Shown: positions 21,380-30,310, numbered from the stretch's first letter. The stretch: DNA of 64,000 bases from Candidatus Midichloria sp. (GCA_030060845.1 CP094379.1:193737-257736), one strand, 5' to 3'. The notes: generated by a model from the sequence alone, not told the origin. Numbers and translations: made by a program.

Positions 21380-22266
21380 GATAAACAATACATTATTACT
21401 TTCTCTTTATCTAAACTCTCTTTTTCGCATTTATTTATTATATTAATAACCTTTTCTGCTTTTTTTAAAATTCTTTCAGAAGTTAGGCAGTGCAAGGCAG
21501 ATATTTTTACAATAGCGTAAGCACATCTAATTAAATTAATCTTTAATATTTCCCAAGCATCTTTATTATCATAAACAAACCGAACTGCTTCACTAATACA
21601 ACTTTTATCATTTGTCAAAAAACAATTTTCTATTTTTTTGATAATTTCTATTGCATTTTCCTCATAAATTCTTATAGCGGTACCTATATCGTGGTTTGCC
21701 GCTTCTAATAAAAATTTATAATCCAAATTATTATCACCATTAATATGTGTTTTTAGTATATCCAGTAATTCGTTCTCATTTGGTTTATTAAATTTAATGT
21801 TTATACATCTTGAACGAATAGTTGGAATAATACTTCTTATTAAATGAGTGATTAAAAAAATTACTGTGTTATTTCCTGGCTCTTCTAAAATCTTTAAAAG
21901 TGCATTAGCAGCGCTGTAACTCATGTATTCTGCACCATCTATGATTCCAACTCGGTAGGAGTTATTGGCCGATGTAAATCTTAAAAATGATTCTAGCTCT
22001 CTGATTTCATCTATACTAATAATATTATGCTTTTTACTTTCTACTGCAATTTTATTAGATTGAATAATCATTAAATCTGGACTAGCATAACTTAAGCTAT
22101 CATATAATAATATTTTAGAAAACTCTACTGCTAACAAATATTTACCTATTCCTTTTGGACCACTCAAAATATAAGAGTGCGATAATTTATTATTTTGAAA
22201 AGCATTAATAAGTACTTTTTTGGCTTTTTTATGCCCTATAACATTTGTTAAGAGTTGAATATTCAT
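21376..22266 (-). CDS. holB: DNA polymerase III subunit delta prime
   Basis: Clamp-loader component. The product starts best at MNIQLLTNVIGHKKAKKVL (22266), since the upstream 18 residues of the longest frame are not family-like. It has a P-loop-like GPKGIGKY, the DGAEYMSYSAANALLKILEE sensor region and ITHLIRSIIPTIRSRC, which are diagnostic of delta prime. The zinc-binding Cys cluster common in other bacteria is not seen. It is translationally coupled to lspA, whose start overlaps its stop. Confidence 0.9.
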   Translation of the reverse strand: MNIQLLTNVIGHKKAKKVLINAFQNNKLSHSYILSGPKGIGKYLLAVEFSKILLYDSLSYASPDLMIIQSNKIAVESKKHNIISIDEIRELESFLRFTSANNSYRVGIIDGAEYMSYSAANALLKILEEPGNNTVIFLITHLIRSIIPTIRSRCINIKFNKPNENELLDILKTHINGDNNLDYKFLLEAANHDIGTAIRIYEENAIEIIKKIENCFLTNDKSCISEAVRFVYDNKDAWEILKINLIRCAYAIVKISALHCLTSERILKKAEKVINIINKCEKESLDKEKVIMYCLS

Positions 22267-22457
22267 ATTAATTATTAATAACACACGCTGATAAATTCTC
22301 ACATAGCGAGAATTTATCATATAGCATGATTATAATAAATATTATTAATAATAAATAATTGCACTTCTAATTTAAGGATAAAATAAATGTAAAATTAATT
22401 AAAAATAGCCTATTGCAATTAAAAGATTTTTAAATATACTGCCTTATATCGTTTTAA

Positions 22458-22531
22458 GCGGGTGTAGCTCAGGGGTAGAGCACAATCTTGCCAAGGTTGG
22501 GGCCGAGGGTTCGAACCCCTTCGCCCGCTCC
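22458..22531 (+). tRNA. tRNA-Gly(GCC)
   Basis: Acceptor GCGGGTG pairs with CGCCCGC (one T-G), anticodon stem CAATC/GGTTG around TTGCCAA with anticodon GCC, T arm GAGGG-TTCGAAC-CCCTT. The 3' end reads TCCG, so the final A of CCA is not encoded. It lies 24 bases before tRNA-Ala. Confidence 0.94.
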
Positions 22532-22554
22532 GTTTTTAATGCTTTTTACACGTG

Positions 22555-22630
22555 GGGGACATAGCTCAGCTGGTAGAGCACCTGCTTTGCAAGCAGGGGG
22601 TCATCGGTTCGATTCCGTTTGTCTCCACCA
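22555..22630 (+). tRNA. tRNA-Ala(TGC)
   Basis: Acceptor GGGGACA pairs with TGTCTCC, anticodon stem CCTGC/GCAGG around TTTGCAA with anticodon TGC, T arm CGG-TTCGATT-CCG, encoded CCA. It probably forms a transcript with the preceding tRNA-Gly. An IS5-type remnant starts within ten bases of its 3' end. Confidence 0.95.
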
Positions 22631-22637
22631 CTTCTTT

Positions 22638-23093
22638 ATAGCATCTTCATCATCTCACTTATCATCTTACAACCAGAATGCTCTGCCTCTGTAATCTGAA
22701 TACATACAACATCTTCTTTTCCCATTATAATAACTATATCTATTCTTAATATCCTCTTCTATTTTAAGGCGTATAAAATCAGCCATAATAAACCATTTTC
22801 GCTCCACATTTTAAATCTAGTATATATCAGGACCGTATTCTTTGGGGTAACCTCTCCAGAGTACTGATATGCTTAGTATCTTTAGTATCGTATGAAAACA
22901 CTTTTATAAATAACTAATTTTTGGAGACCTGACTCCAATAGGTTCATATGCTTTCCTATTACTGCTAATATCTCTTTGTTAAATAGATCTTCTGATATTT
23001 GATATAGACGATCTGACATTTTTTCCTTTTTAAATGATAAATATGTCATAATCCTTTCTTGGTTTAACCTGGTTTATTAACAGCTCCTATTAA
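22638..23093 (-). mobile_element. IS5-type remnant, left partner of an inverted pair
   Basis: Minus-strand copy of the IS5-type element from its 5' end (near 23093, ...ctgttaataaaccaggttaaa) to the middle of the transposase. It shares a private sequence variant (gaggttaccccaaagaatac, then ggtcctgatatatactagat) with the plus-strand copy at 24211-24580, so these two are sisters. Short indels and stops break the frame. Confidence 0.78.
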
Positions 23094-23264
23094 TTCTACT
23101 ATAGCTTGGTAATTTGAAATATCCTCTATATCTACATGATAAATGACATAGATAATAATTTTTAAAATCTTTGTAAGGTGATAAATAAAAGTATAGAATG
23201 ATGATCAGTAATCCAGAAAACTTTAATTTTCCTTCTCCTTAACACTTTGTGAGTTGGTATTAAT
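23094..23264. other. AT-rich spacer inside the inverted IS pair
   Basis: No gene or clear signal was recognised between the left IS5-type remnant and the 170-bp repeat copy. Confidence 0.3.
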
Positions 23265-23435
23265 CTTCTTCTCTCTCATTCTTCTTACATCTGGCAGAAA
23301 TTATCTAGGGTATAAAATGTAAGTTATGATACATCTCTTCATGTTGAGTATATATTTCTTAAGCAAATCTATCTCAACACTTAGCTCCTTGCAAAACTCT
23401 CTCTCCTCAAACTTGCTACTCTCTTCTTATCCTAT
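23265..23435. repeat. 170-bp dispersed repeat, copy 1
   Basis: Nearly identical to 62755-62927 (one C/T difference in the first 30 bases), same orientation. A shorter, inverted partial copy is at about 24150-24205. On the minus strand one frame is open for about 40 codons with KFEEREFCKELSVEIDLLKK and LPDVRRMREKK, so it may be the end of a lost coding sequence. Confidence 0.8.
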
Positions 23436-23477
23436 CTTATCCTAAATTCGCGTTTATAAACGCGAATTTAGGATAAG
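23436..23477. repeat. 42-bp perfect palindrome
   Basis: Positions 23436-23456 (CTTATCCTAAATTCGCGTTT plus A) are exactly the reverse complement of 23457-23477, with no loop and no mismatch, centre TTTATAAA. Half of it recurs at about 24143-24160 (acgcgaatttaggatta). It could form a cruciform, be a dimeric protein-binding site, or be the joined ends of a lost mobile element. Confidence 0.9.
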
Positions 23478-23620
23478 ACAACCTTAACCATAACAGTGAC
23501 CATTTATACGAAATCTACCAAGAATGGTGACAAATCGAAATATATCATGCTGCAATTAAGAACTTGTGCGTAAGGTGAGTTAAAAGGTATAATTATTAGA
23601 AATACAATAAGATACTACAT

Positions 23621-24073
23621 ATGAAAGTCATTACCATATTAACAACAGAACACAAAAAAGGAGCTGATAGATCTCAAATCTTTTTAAATGAGAGATTGGC
23701 AGCTTTAAATTCAGAAAACCTTCTAAATTTTTGGGAGAAAATTAACAAAGAAGATCAAAATATCGGCTTACTTCAAGCAATATGTGAAAAAGAAAGGAGT
23801 TACTTAAAGGAAATAGGCATGGATGAGCAAACAATCTACAGAAGAATGAATACTAGAGGCACGACCTCTGAACATTGGCCTCACCACATTATGAAAGAAG
23901 CACTAAAAATTAATAACGGAATTAACCTTAGTAATTTGTAAAAGTTAGTAGAAGTAATTTTTAAGGTTATAAATTATCTTGTAGAAATTATACTCAGACC
24001 CAAGAACTATACTCAAGATATTAAAACTCAAGGAGCAGAGCGTCTAAATAAAGAAAACGAAAAAACAATGTAA
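23621..24073 (+). CDS. Hypothetical protein with an in-frame stop, inside the inverted IS pair
   Basis: An ATG frame encodes 106 residues (KVITILTTEHKKGADRSQ..., KEIGMDEQTIYRRMNTRGTT..., ending NGINLSNL) before TAA at 23939-23941. The same frame then continues without another stop for 43 codons (KLVEVIFKVINYLVEIIL...ERLNKENEKTM) to TAA at 24071-24073, a sensible hydrophobic then polar tail. This looks like a 150-codon gene interrupted by one nonsense mutation. No family is recognised. It is flanked by inverted IS5-type copies and could be cargo. Confidence 0.5.
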
Positions 24074-24210
24074 TTAATATATATACTTCTTTAGCTTGAA
24101 GCGTTAGTTGTTTTCTTTTAGTTGGCCTTGGGCGCTAAAAACGCGAATTTAGGATTAGAAGAGAAGATTTTGCAAGGAGTTAAGTATTGAGATATATAAG
24201 ATTTTAGGAA

Positions 24211-24580
24211 CTGTTAACAGGTTAAACCAAGAAAGGATTGTGATATATTATCATCTAAAAAGGAAAAAATGTCAGATTGTCTATAATAGAAAAGCGTACT
24301 ATACTCCTCAGAGGCAGACTCCAAAAATTAGTTATTTATAAAAGTGTTTTCATACGATACTAAAGATACTAAGCATATCAGTACTCTGGAGAGGTTACCC
24401 CAAAGAATACGGTCCTGATATATACTAGATTTAAAATGTGGAGCGAAAATGGTTTATTATGGCTGATTTTATACGCCTTAAAATAGAAGAGGATATTAAA
24501 AATAGATATAGTGTTTATGGACTTAACTACAGTAAAAGTGCACCATCATGGAATGAGAGTATTTTAAAAAGAAGTAAATG
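24211..24580 (+). mobile_element. IS5-type remnant, right partner of an inverted pair
   Basis: Starts at the element's 5' end ctgttaacaggttaaaccaa and runs through the MSDCL-like start, a deletion, the KISYL-like segment, then the GP(D)IY variant, WSENGLLWLILYALK and a second part with DIKNRYSVYGLNYSKSAPSW. It lacks the 3' third. It is the inverted sister of 22638-23093. nfu begins about 120 bases beyond it. Confidence 0.78.
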
Positions 24581-24702
24581 CATAAAAAATCTGTAAGACA
24601 TTACACTATATAGATGTATTGAATTATAATAACTAAATACTAGAAATAAAGAATAAATTCTATATAATATGCTAAAAAACGAGATTTTAAAATACTGTTC
24701 CT

Positions 24703-25260
24703 ATGTTTATACAGATACAAGAAACCCCTAACCCAAACACCTTGAAATTTTTGCCAGAATCTGCAGTCTTAAGGCCAAACTTCACTGCAGCCTTTGCAAG
24801 TATTGAAGAATGCACGAATGCACCTTTAGCAAAGTATTTACTTCAAATTAAGGGAACAAAATATGTTTTTCTAGCAAGTGAATTTATAAGTGTAACCAAG
24901 GAAAATGATGCTCCTTGGGATTCGTTGAAAACACTTATCATGGCTGCCATTATGGATCATTATGTGGCTGGATATCCTGCAGTTTTGGAGTCTTTTTATA
25001 CTCCACAAAAAAATGTTAAGCATGAAATTAGTGATGCAATAGTCAATCAAATCAAAGAAATTATTGACAACAAAATTAGGCCAGCAGTCGCTGAAGATGG
25101 AGGAGATATATTATTTCGTAAATTTGAGAATGGCATCGTTTATCTTGAAATGTATGGTGCATGTTCTGGATGTCCAAGCTCAACGGTCACCTTAAAATCT
25201 GGTATAGAAAAAATGTTAAAGCATTATATCCCAGAAGTCCTAGGTGTCGAATCCATTTAA
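24703..25260 (+). CDS. NifU-domain iron-sulfur carrier (Nfu family)
   Basis: Fe-S cluster carrier related to Nfu1/NfuA, delivering clusters to target enzymes in the cytoplasm. The 185-residue product has an Nfu N-terminal domain (MFIQIQETPNPNTLKFLPE) and a C-terminal NifU domain with IRPAVAEDGGDILF and the cluster-binding Cys pair in GACSGCPSSTVTLKSGIE. Both domains are complete and the length matches Nfu1 proteins. It is preceded by an IS5-type remnant and followed by a terminator. Confidence 0.94.
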   Translation: MFIQIQETPNPNTLKFLPESAVLRPNFTAAFASIEECTNAPLAKYLLQIKGTKYVFLASEFISVTKENDAPWDSLKTLIMAAIMDHYVAGYPAVLESFYTPQKNVKHEISDAIVNQIKEIIDNKIRPAVAEDGGDILFRKFENGIVYLEMYGACSGCPSSTVTLKSGIEKMLKHYIPEVLGVESI

Positions 25261-25305
25261 TTTAGCCATATTATCTCTTGTAAGTGAGTGAATTTAATAA
25301 AGTAC

Positions 25306-25343
25306 AAAAAGCCTTAGATATAGCAAATATTTTTAGGCTTTTA
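25306..25343 (+). terminator. Rho-independent terminator after nfu
   Basis: AAAAGCCT pairs with AGGCTTTT around an AT-rich loop of about 18 bases, ending in T residues, 46 bases after the nfu stop. The extra pairs inside the loop are weak. Confidence 0.6.
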
Positions 25344-25377
25344 TAACGATTTTTTTATTTAATAATCACTCACTTCA

Positions 25378-25485
25378 CTAAACACAAAGCCTATCTGTAC
25401 TAATTGGGATGAATGTAAACAATACAAACCAAAGCATTGAAAGAAATTTAGCTATTAGCTCTCTTGTATTTTGATGAATATTCAT
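25378..25485 (-). CDS. 35-residue predicted single-pass membrane peptide
   Basis: A strong Shine-Dalgarno sequence AAGGAG lies eight bases before an ATG on the minus strand. The frame encodes MNIHQNTRELIAKFLSMLWF, then VLFTFIPIS and ends TDRLCV. The middle is one hydrophobic helix. Small, unnamed; the combination of a good ribosome site and a membrane helix is the only support. It may also be a remnant. Confidence 0.4.
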   Translation of the reverse strand: MNIHQNTRELIAKFLSMLWFVLFTFIPISTDRLCV

Positions 25486-25699
25486 TAAAATTCTCCTTAA
25501 TTTATTTCAAAAATTCACATTATTCAATGTATTAAACAAAGAGAGTACATGAATATCAATGTAAATCAAGATATTAGTCTTATATTATTGTTTTACAGAT
25601 AATACTATCTCAAAATAATAACGTTTACACTTTAGAAAAAATAGGCAGAAATTGTACTTGTCCATATTCTCATAATGGATCATTTTTAAACTTGAAGAG

Positions 25700-25985
25700 T
25701 TAAGAAAATGGTTAGGAATACTTTCAAAGAATTGCTGTTTAAAGGATTAGCAAATAATTCAAAATTTGCATAAAATTTATTATTTGTAACTATACCAATA
25801 CATAAATTTCCATAATTACTCAATTAGATCTAAATTATGATTATATGGAGGCAAAGATAATAGTTCTATCCTGCTATTTTGTAGATATTCTTTTATTTTT
25901 TTGACTTACGATATCCAGCATTGTTACATATTAGGTAAATTTTGCTTTTATCTTGGTTTGTTACCTCTAATTTCTTTAAAAATTC
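25700..25985 (-). pseudogene. IS630-type transposase C-terminal remnant
   Basis: The minus strand reads IIEFLKKLEVT, then IYLICNNAGYRKSKK, and in the next frame SRIELLSLPPYNHNLDLIEQ followed by LWKFM. This is the DNA(P)-YH-S-K...LPPYSPDLNPIE-x-W region of IS630-type DDE transposases with the final catalytic Glu. A frameshift separates the two parts and the N-terminal half is absent. Its 5' edge is joined directly to the broken rsmI. Confidence 0.75.
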
Positions 25986-25989
25986 AATA

Positions 25990-26560
25990 ATATAATCGCT
26001 ATTAACTTTAATATTGCATTTACTGAAGCAGTTCTACCGTCCTCACTTATATCACCATGACGGACTTCTTCATAAATCTTGGTTAGTTCACAGGCAACTG
26101 CTACTCTCCTGTTGCCAAAAACTTCATAAAAATTACGTAATACATCTAACAGCTTTTTTGCTGTTTCAAAAGAAATCAGTGTTGCCTTTATTTCTTTCAC
26201 TGAAATTAGTTCTTTTAACCTACTTTCTCTAGCTTTAGCCATTCCGAGAATTTGTAGAGTATTGGGTAAAAACTAATAAACATAAAAGAATTAGTGGACA
26301 GGCCAGATAATGAGCTACAATAGCAGAGCAAAGTCTAAAAATTGAAGTAACTGCAATTCCTGATTTTGATTGCTGCGTTAGCAATTTCATATCCTGGATC
26401 AGAAGTACCAGCATCAGAAACGAGCGCTATATCTTCGCTACTCAAAAGATAATTGAGATTTTTTTCTGTTCATCAACTGATGAGTGATCGTGATAATATA
26501 GTGAAGCTAAAAGCGTTAGTAACACCGATTTTATACAAGCAGTCCAAGAATTAAAAATAA
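25990..26560 (-). pseudogene. rsmI: rsmI, 16S rRNA 2'-O-ribose C1402 methyltransferase, decayed
   Basis: Fragments in three frames rebuild RsmI in order: ASLYYHDHSSVDEQKK, SSEDIALVSDAGTSDPGYEI, ANAAIK, a GPCSAI-like segment, LSTNSFMF, then ARESRLKELISVKEIKATLI, SFETAKKLLDVL and RRVAVACELTKIYEEVRHGD. The last block (RELTKLHEEVRRG) is diagnostic. Frameshifts, one stop and a 3' truncation by an IS630-type remnant at 25985 show it is dead. Divergent from it is an lpoA-like remnant, the standard alphaproteobacterial arrangement. Confidence 0.8.
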
Positions 26561-26574
26561 GATGAGTGCAATGC

Positions 26575-26940
26575 CAAATTATTTTGAAGATGCAATTATA
26601 TTACTCTGTGGAAGTCAGTTTCACGATAGTGGTCCTTATTCACAATAACTTGGTCTAATGACCATTGGTTTATTGATATTAGGCTTGCAGCAAGCAGATT
26701 TTGCAGCGAGGTTCAGGGGCTACAAATAAATATGACCCACACCACATGGCCTCTCTTGCATGTGATGCAGTTGCGTTAATTTTAGCAGTAGTTGAACACG
26801 ATAATAACAACTTATTAGTATTTAATCCCAAAACACTATTAAATAAAACTGGATTTAAAGGAATAAACAGTGTATTTAGGTTTGCAAGAGATGGCGCTGG
26901 AGATAGGTTACTTTCCATATTCAAAATTGATTCTAATTAG
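26575..26940 (+). pseudogene. Penicillin-binding protein activator (LpoA/LppC-like) remnant
   Basis: Lpo-type proteins are outer-membrane activators of peptidoglycan synthases with a periplasmic-binding fold. The final 70 residues read YDPHHMASLACDAVALILAV, then NPKTLLNKTGFKGINSVFRF and ARDGAGDRLLSIFKID, which fits the C-terminus of that fold. The N-terminal three quarters are missing or scrambled (a few codons near 26581, PNYFEDAIIL). Its position opposite rsmI supports the call. Confidence 0.6.
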
Positions 26941-26994
26941 GTAATTGAAATTGATCCAGCGCTGACATCATTTGAATAGAATTTTATTTTTTGT

Positions 26995-28293
26995 ATGCGT
27001 TTAAGTAAATATTTTGTTCCAACACTAAAAGAGGCACCAGCTGAAACATCAATAATATCACATGAATTAATGCTAAGAGCTGGAATGATAAAGCAAATTG
27101 CAGCTGGAATATATAATTGGTTACCTTTTGGGTTATCTGTACTTTCTAAGGTAGAAGTAATTATACGTCAAGAAATGAATAATATAGATGCTTCTGAGTT
27201 ATTAATCCCATCTATTCAACCAGTCTCTCTTTGGAAAGCATCAGGTCGTTATGGCGTTGCAAACGACTTAAATAATGAAATATTAAGAATGAAAGATCGG
27301 ACAGGGCAAGAGATGATTTTCACTCCCACTGCTGAAGAAGCAATAGTAGATATTATTGCTAGCGGAATTCAATCTTATAAGTCATTTCCTATAAGCGTTT
27401 ATCAAATTAGTTGGAAATTCAGAGATGAAATAAGACCTCGCTATGGAGTCATGAGAAGTAGAGAGTTTTTGATGAAAGATGCTTATTCATTCCATATGAC
27501 CAAAGAATGTGCTCTTAAGACATATGAAGATATGCTGAAAGCTTATTTAAAAATTTATTGTAGGCTTAATCTTGTTGCATTACCTGTTGCTGCAAATACA
27601 GGCACTATAGGCGGTGATTATAGTCATGAATTTCATGTTTTAGCGGATACTGGTGAAAGCACTATATATTATGAAAAAAATCTTGAAGAAAAATTAAAAA
27701 GTAATGAAATAACTTTAAGTTTGTTGCAAGATATTTACGCAATGGAAGAAGAAAAACATAATCCAGAACTTCATAAGGCTCATGTGTCTGAAATTGTTTC
27801 TAGTAAAGGAATTGAGGTCGGTCATATTTTTTACTTAGGAAATAAATACTCGAAAGCAATGAGCATGAAAGTGCAATATAGAGATGGCTCATTAAAACAC
27901 CCTGAAATGGGATGTTATGGCATTGGTGTATCCAGGCTTGTTGGAGCTTTAATAGAAGCAAATCATGATGAAAAAGGAATTATTTGGCCTGATTCGGTTG
28001 CTCCATTTAAGTTTATGATTTTGAGTTTAAAAACCGGTGATACTAAATGTAATGATTTTAGTAATCAATTATGTTCATTATTGGATAAAAGCTGCATTGA
28101 TTATTTATATGATGATCTTGATGATGGCCCAGGAGTTAAATTCTCAAGAGCAGATTTATTAGGCATCCCAAAACAGGTCATAATTGGTTCAAAAAATGCT
28201 CGAGAAGGTAAGATTGAGATCAAAGATCGCAAAAATGGCGAAGTTAAAGTTTTAGATTTTAACCAATTTTGTAATTACTTAAATTCGTTATGA
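26995..28293 (+). CDS. proS: Prolyl-tRNA synthetase
   Basis: Charges tRNA-Pro. The 432-residue product is the short alphaproteobacterial form without the editing insertion between motifs 2 and 3. It shows motif 1 near SVLSKVEVIIRQEM, motif 2 RDEIRPRYGVMRSREFLMKD, motif 3 CYGIGVSRLVGALIEANHDE and an anticodon-binding domain to the C-terminus. The stop overlaps tsaD by four bases (ATGA). Intact; the cognate tRNA-Pro(TGG) gene is at 42310. Confidence 0.96.
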   Translation: MRLSKYFVPTLKEAPAETSIISHELMLRAGMIKQIAAGIYNWLPFGLSVLSKVEVIIRQEMNNIDASELLIPSIQPVSLWKASGRYGVANDLNNEILRMKDRTGQEMIFTPTAEEAIVDIIASGIQSYKSFPISVYQISWKFRDEIRPRYGVMRSREFLMKDAYSFHMTKECALKTYEDMLKAYLKIYCRLNLVALPVAANTGTIGGDYSHEFHVLADTGESTIYYEKNLEEKLKSNEITLSLLQDIYAMEEEKHNPELHKAHVSEIVSSKGIEVGHIFYLGNKYSKAMSMKVQYRDGSLKHPEMGCYGIGVSRLVGALIEANHDEKGIIWPDSVAPFKFMILSLKTGDTKCNDFSNQLCSLLDKSCIDYLYDDLDDGPGVKFSRADLLGIPKQVIIGSKNAREGKIEIKDRKNGEVKVLDFNQFCNYLNSL

Positions 28294-29303
28294 TTATTCT
28301 TGGTATCGAAAGCAGCTGTGATGAAACTGCTGTGGCTATTGTAAATAGTGATAGAAAAATCTTGAGTAATCAAATTTATTCTCAAATAAAAGAACATAAA
28401 AATTTTGGTGGAGTTGTGCCAGAAGTTGCAGCCAGAAGCCACATTGAATGTTTACCTTATTTATTTCAACAAAGCCTAAAAGAGGCCTCATTAACTTATC
28501 CAGCTTTAGATGGTGTTGCTGTGACTGCTGGTCCTGGATTAATAGGTGGGGTTATGGTGGGCGTTATCTTTGCTAAAACTATTGCTTCAATTCTGAAAAA
28601 GCCTTTCATAGCAGTTAACCATCTAGAGGGACATGCTTTGACCGTAAGACTGACAGATAAAATTGAATTTCCATATTTGCTGCTACTTGCCTCTGGTGGA
28701 CATTGTCAGTTTTTATTAGTTGAATGTGTTGCAAAATATAAACAAATATCAACCACAGTCGATGATGCTGCAGGGGAAGCATTTGATAAAGTTGCAAAGA
28801 TGCTAAACCTTGACTATCTAGGAGGGCCAGCTATAGAAAAAATGGCCCTGCATGGAAATCCAAAGGCATTCCAGTTCCCTAAGCCTCTTTGTGAACCAAA
28901 TAGATATGAATTATCATTTTCTGGTTTGAAAACCTCAGTAAGACAATTGATTGAGAAGAATAAAAGTAATATTGAATATATAAAAAATGATATATGTGCT
29001 TCTTTTCAAGATACAGTTACAGAAATATTTTTATATAAAATTAATCAAGCTATTGAAATAATTAATAAAGATTGGCCCCAAGAAGTAAACAGTTTTGTTA
29101 TAGCTGGGGGAGTTGCTGCTAATAAATATATTAGAGAAAAAATATCCAAATTTGTCATAAATCAAGGCTATAACTTTATCGCTCCTCCTGTAAATTTATG
29201 TACAGATAATGCGGCAATGATAGCCTGGGCTGGCCTGGAGCGCTTACAAATTGGATTAAGCAACAACTTAGACTTCAAACCACTTTCAAGGTGGGCTCTT
29301 TAA
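28290..29303 (+). CDS. tsaD: tRNA threonylcarbamoyladenosine synthesis protein TsaD
   Basis: Transfers the threonylcarbamoyl group to A37 of ANN-decoding tRNAs together with TsaB and TsaE. The 337-residue product begins IILGIESSCDETAVAIV, has the metal-binding HLEGH motif, ASGGHCQFLL, DDAAGEAFDKVAKML and GGVAANKYIREKI. Its start overlaps proS, so the two are coupled. It ends where an FG-GAP remnant starts. Intact. Confidence 0.96.
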   Translation: MIILGIESSCDETAVAIVNSDRKILSNQIYSQIKEHKNFGGVVPEVAARSHIECLPYLFQQSLKEASLTYPALDGVAVTAGPGLIGGVMVGVIFAKTIASILKKPFIAVNHLEGHALTVRLTDKIEFPYLLLLASGGHCQFLLVECVAKYKQISTTVDDAAGEAFDKVAKMLNLDYLGGPAIEKMALHGNPKAFQFPKPLCEPNRYELSFSGLKTSVRQLIEKNKSNIEYIKNDICASFQDTVTEIFLYKINQAIEIINKDWPQEVNSFVIAGGVAANKYIREKISKFVINQGYNFIAPPVNLCTDNAAMIAWAGLERLQIGLSNNLDFKPLSRWAL

Positions 29304-29542
29304 TGATGTTCAAAACCGTCAATCTAGCTAAAACCCTCTATTCTTATTTTATTGTAAGCTTGTTTAAATTTACAAGAAGTACAGCTTTTGATTATGTGGA
29401 ATGGTCAGTTTCTATAGCAGAAGATGTTAATGGAGATGGATTTGTTGATTTAGTAATTGGAGCATCTGGAGCTAATCCGAGTAGCAACCCTGAAGGGCTT
29501 TGGCCGGGAAGAGCTCTGCGCCAAGTACTACAACCACTCTGA
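29303..29542 (+). pseudogene. FG-GAP repeat protein remnant
   Basis: After a short leader the frame reads EWSVSIAEDVNGDGFVDLVI and then GASGANPSSN, an FG-GAP unit with its calcium-binding DVNGDGFVD. The rest (PEGLWPGRALRQVLQPL) is unrelated and stops, so only part of one repeat is left. FG-GAP and VCBS repeats occur in large surface proteins; a second remnant of this kind closes the window at 63.6-64 kb. Confidence 0.6.
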
Positions 29543-29830
29543 GCACAACTACTACGACAATGACTGCTACCACCTACCACAACTAGTACTACCCATCAAC
29601 CACCTCATCTTTATGTATGCAATTATCAAAAGTAAAATGAGAAAGAGTTTTTGGCACACTTATGCTAATTGGAACCATTAAGGCAGTGATTTATGGTAAA
29701 TATGGATGCAATATGAAGATGGGGCTTTAACCAAAGCAGTCGCAGATACCACAATTAGTGATACTGCTCTAATATTATGTAGCTCTGGAAAGTTGGTTGT
29801 AATGATGATAAATCATGTTGTGAACCAACC
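29543..29830. other. Short stretch of uncertain origin
   Basis: Contains a repetitive CTAC/CAAC-rich part (about 29518-29600) and short frames without recognised family. It lies between an FG-GAP remnant and an IS5-type remnant. Confidence 0.3.
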
Positions 29831-30310
29831 GTCTCTATTCTATACCTCTCCATTTATAAATGGTCTTTATATCAAATCTAAAATTCACTCTTCTATTCCT
29901 TTTATTAGGTATCTCATGCTCAATGTCATTATCTTTAACCAGCTTCGTATTTTATCCGTACCATAAGCCTTTATTTCCATCTTTTTACATCAGCACAATT
30001 TAGCATCTCCGTCATCTCACTTACCATCTTACAATCAGAATGCGCTGCTCCTGTAACCTGAAATATCTTCTTCTCTCATTATAACATGTATTTTTATACC
30101 CTTAACTGCTACGTTTTTTTACCTATACTTTGCTTACCTATCTTTCTAACGCTCCAGTTCCATGATAGTGCACTTTTTATTGCAGTTGAGTCCATAAACA
30201 CTATATCTATTTTCAATATCTTCTCCTGTTCTAAGGCGTATAAAATCAGCCATAGTAAACCATCTTCATTACGTTTTTTAAACCTGCTAATATTCGTGCC
30301 AGAGACCAAG
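29831..30310 (-). mobile_element. IS5-type remnant lacking its 5' end
   Basis: Minus-strand copy holding the last two thirds of the transposase: NISRFKKRNEDGLLWLILYA, then EQEKILKIDIVFMDSTAIK (with DS as the likely first acidic residue region), SIGKK, then the 3' part DNDIEHEIPNKRN. Both element ends are missing and the frame is broken more than once. Very close in sequence to the copies at 41294 and 51754. Confidence 0.8.

Noticed and set aside
29518-29600. CTAC/CAAC-rich stretch as a satellite or CRISPR-like repeat
   Set aside because: The units are irregular and there are no spacers or repeated unit length.
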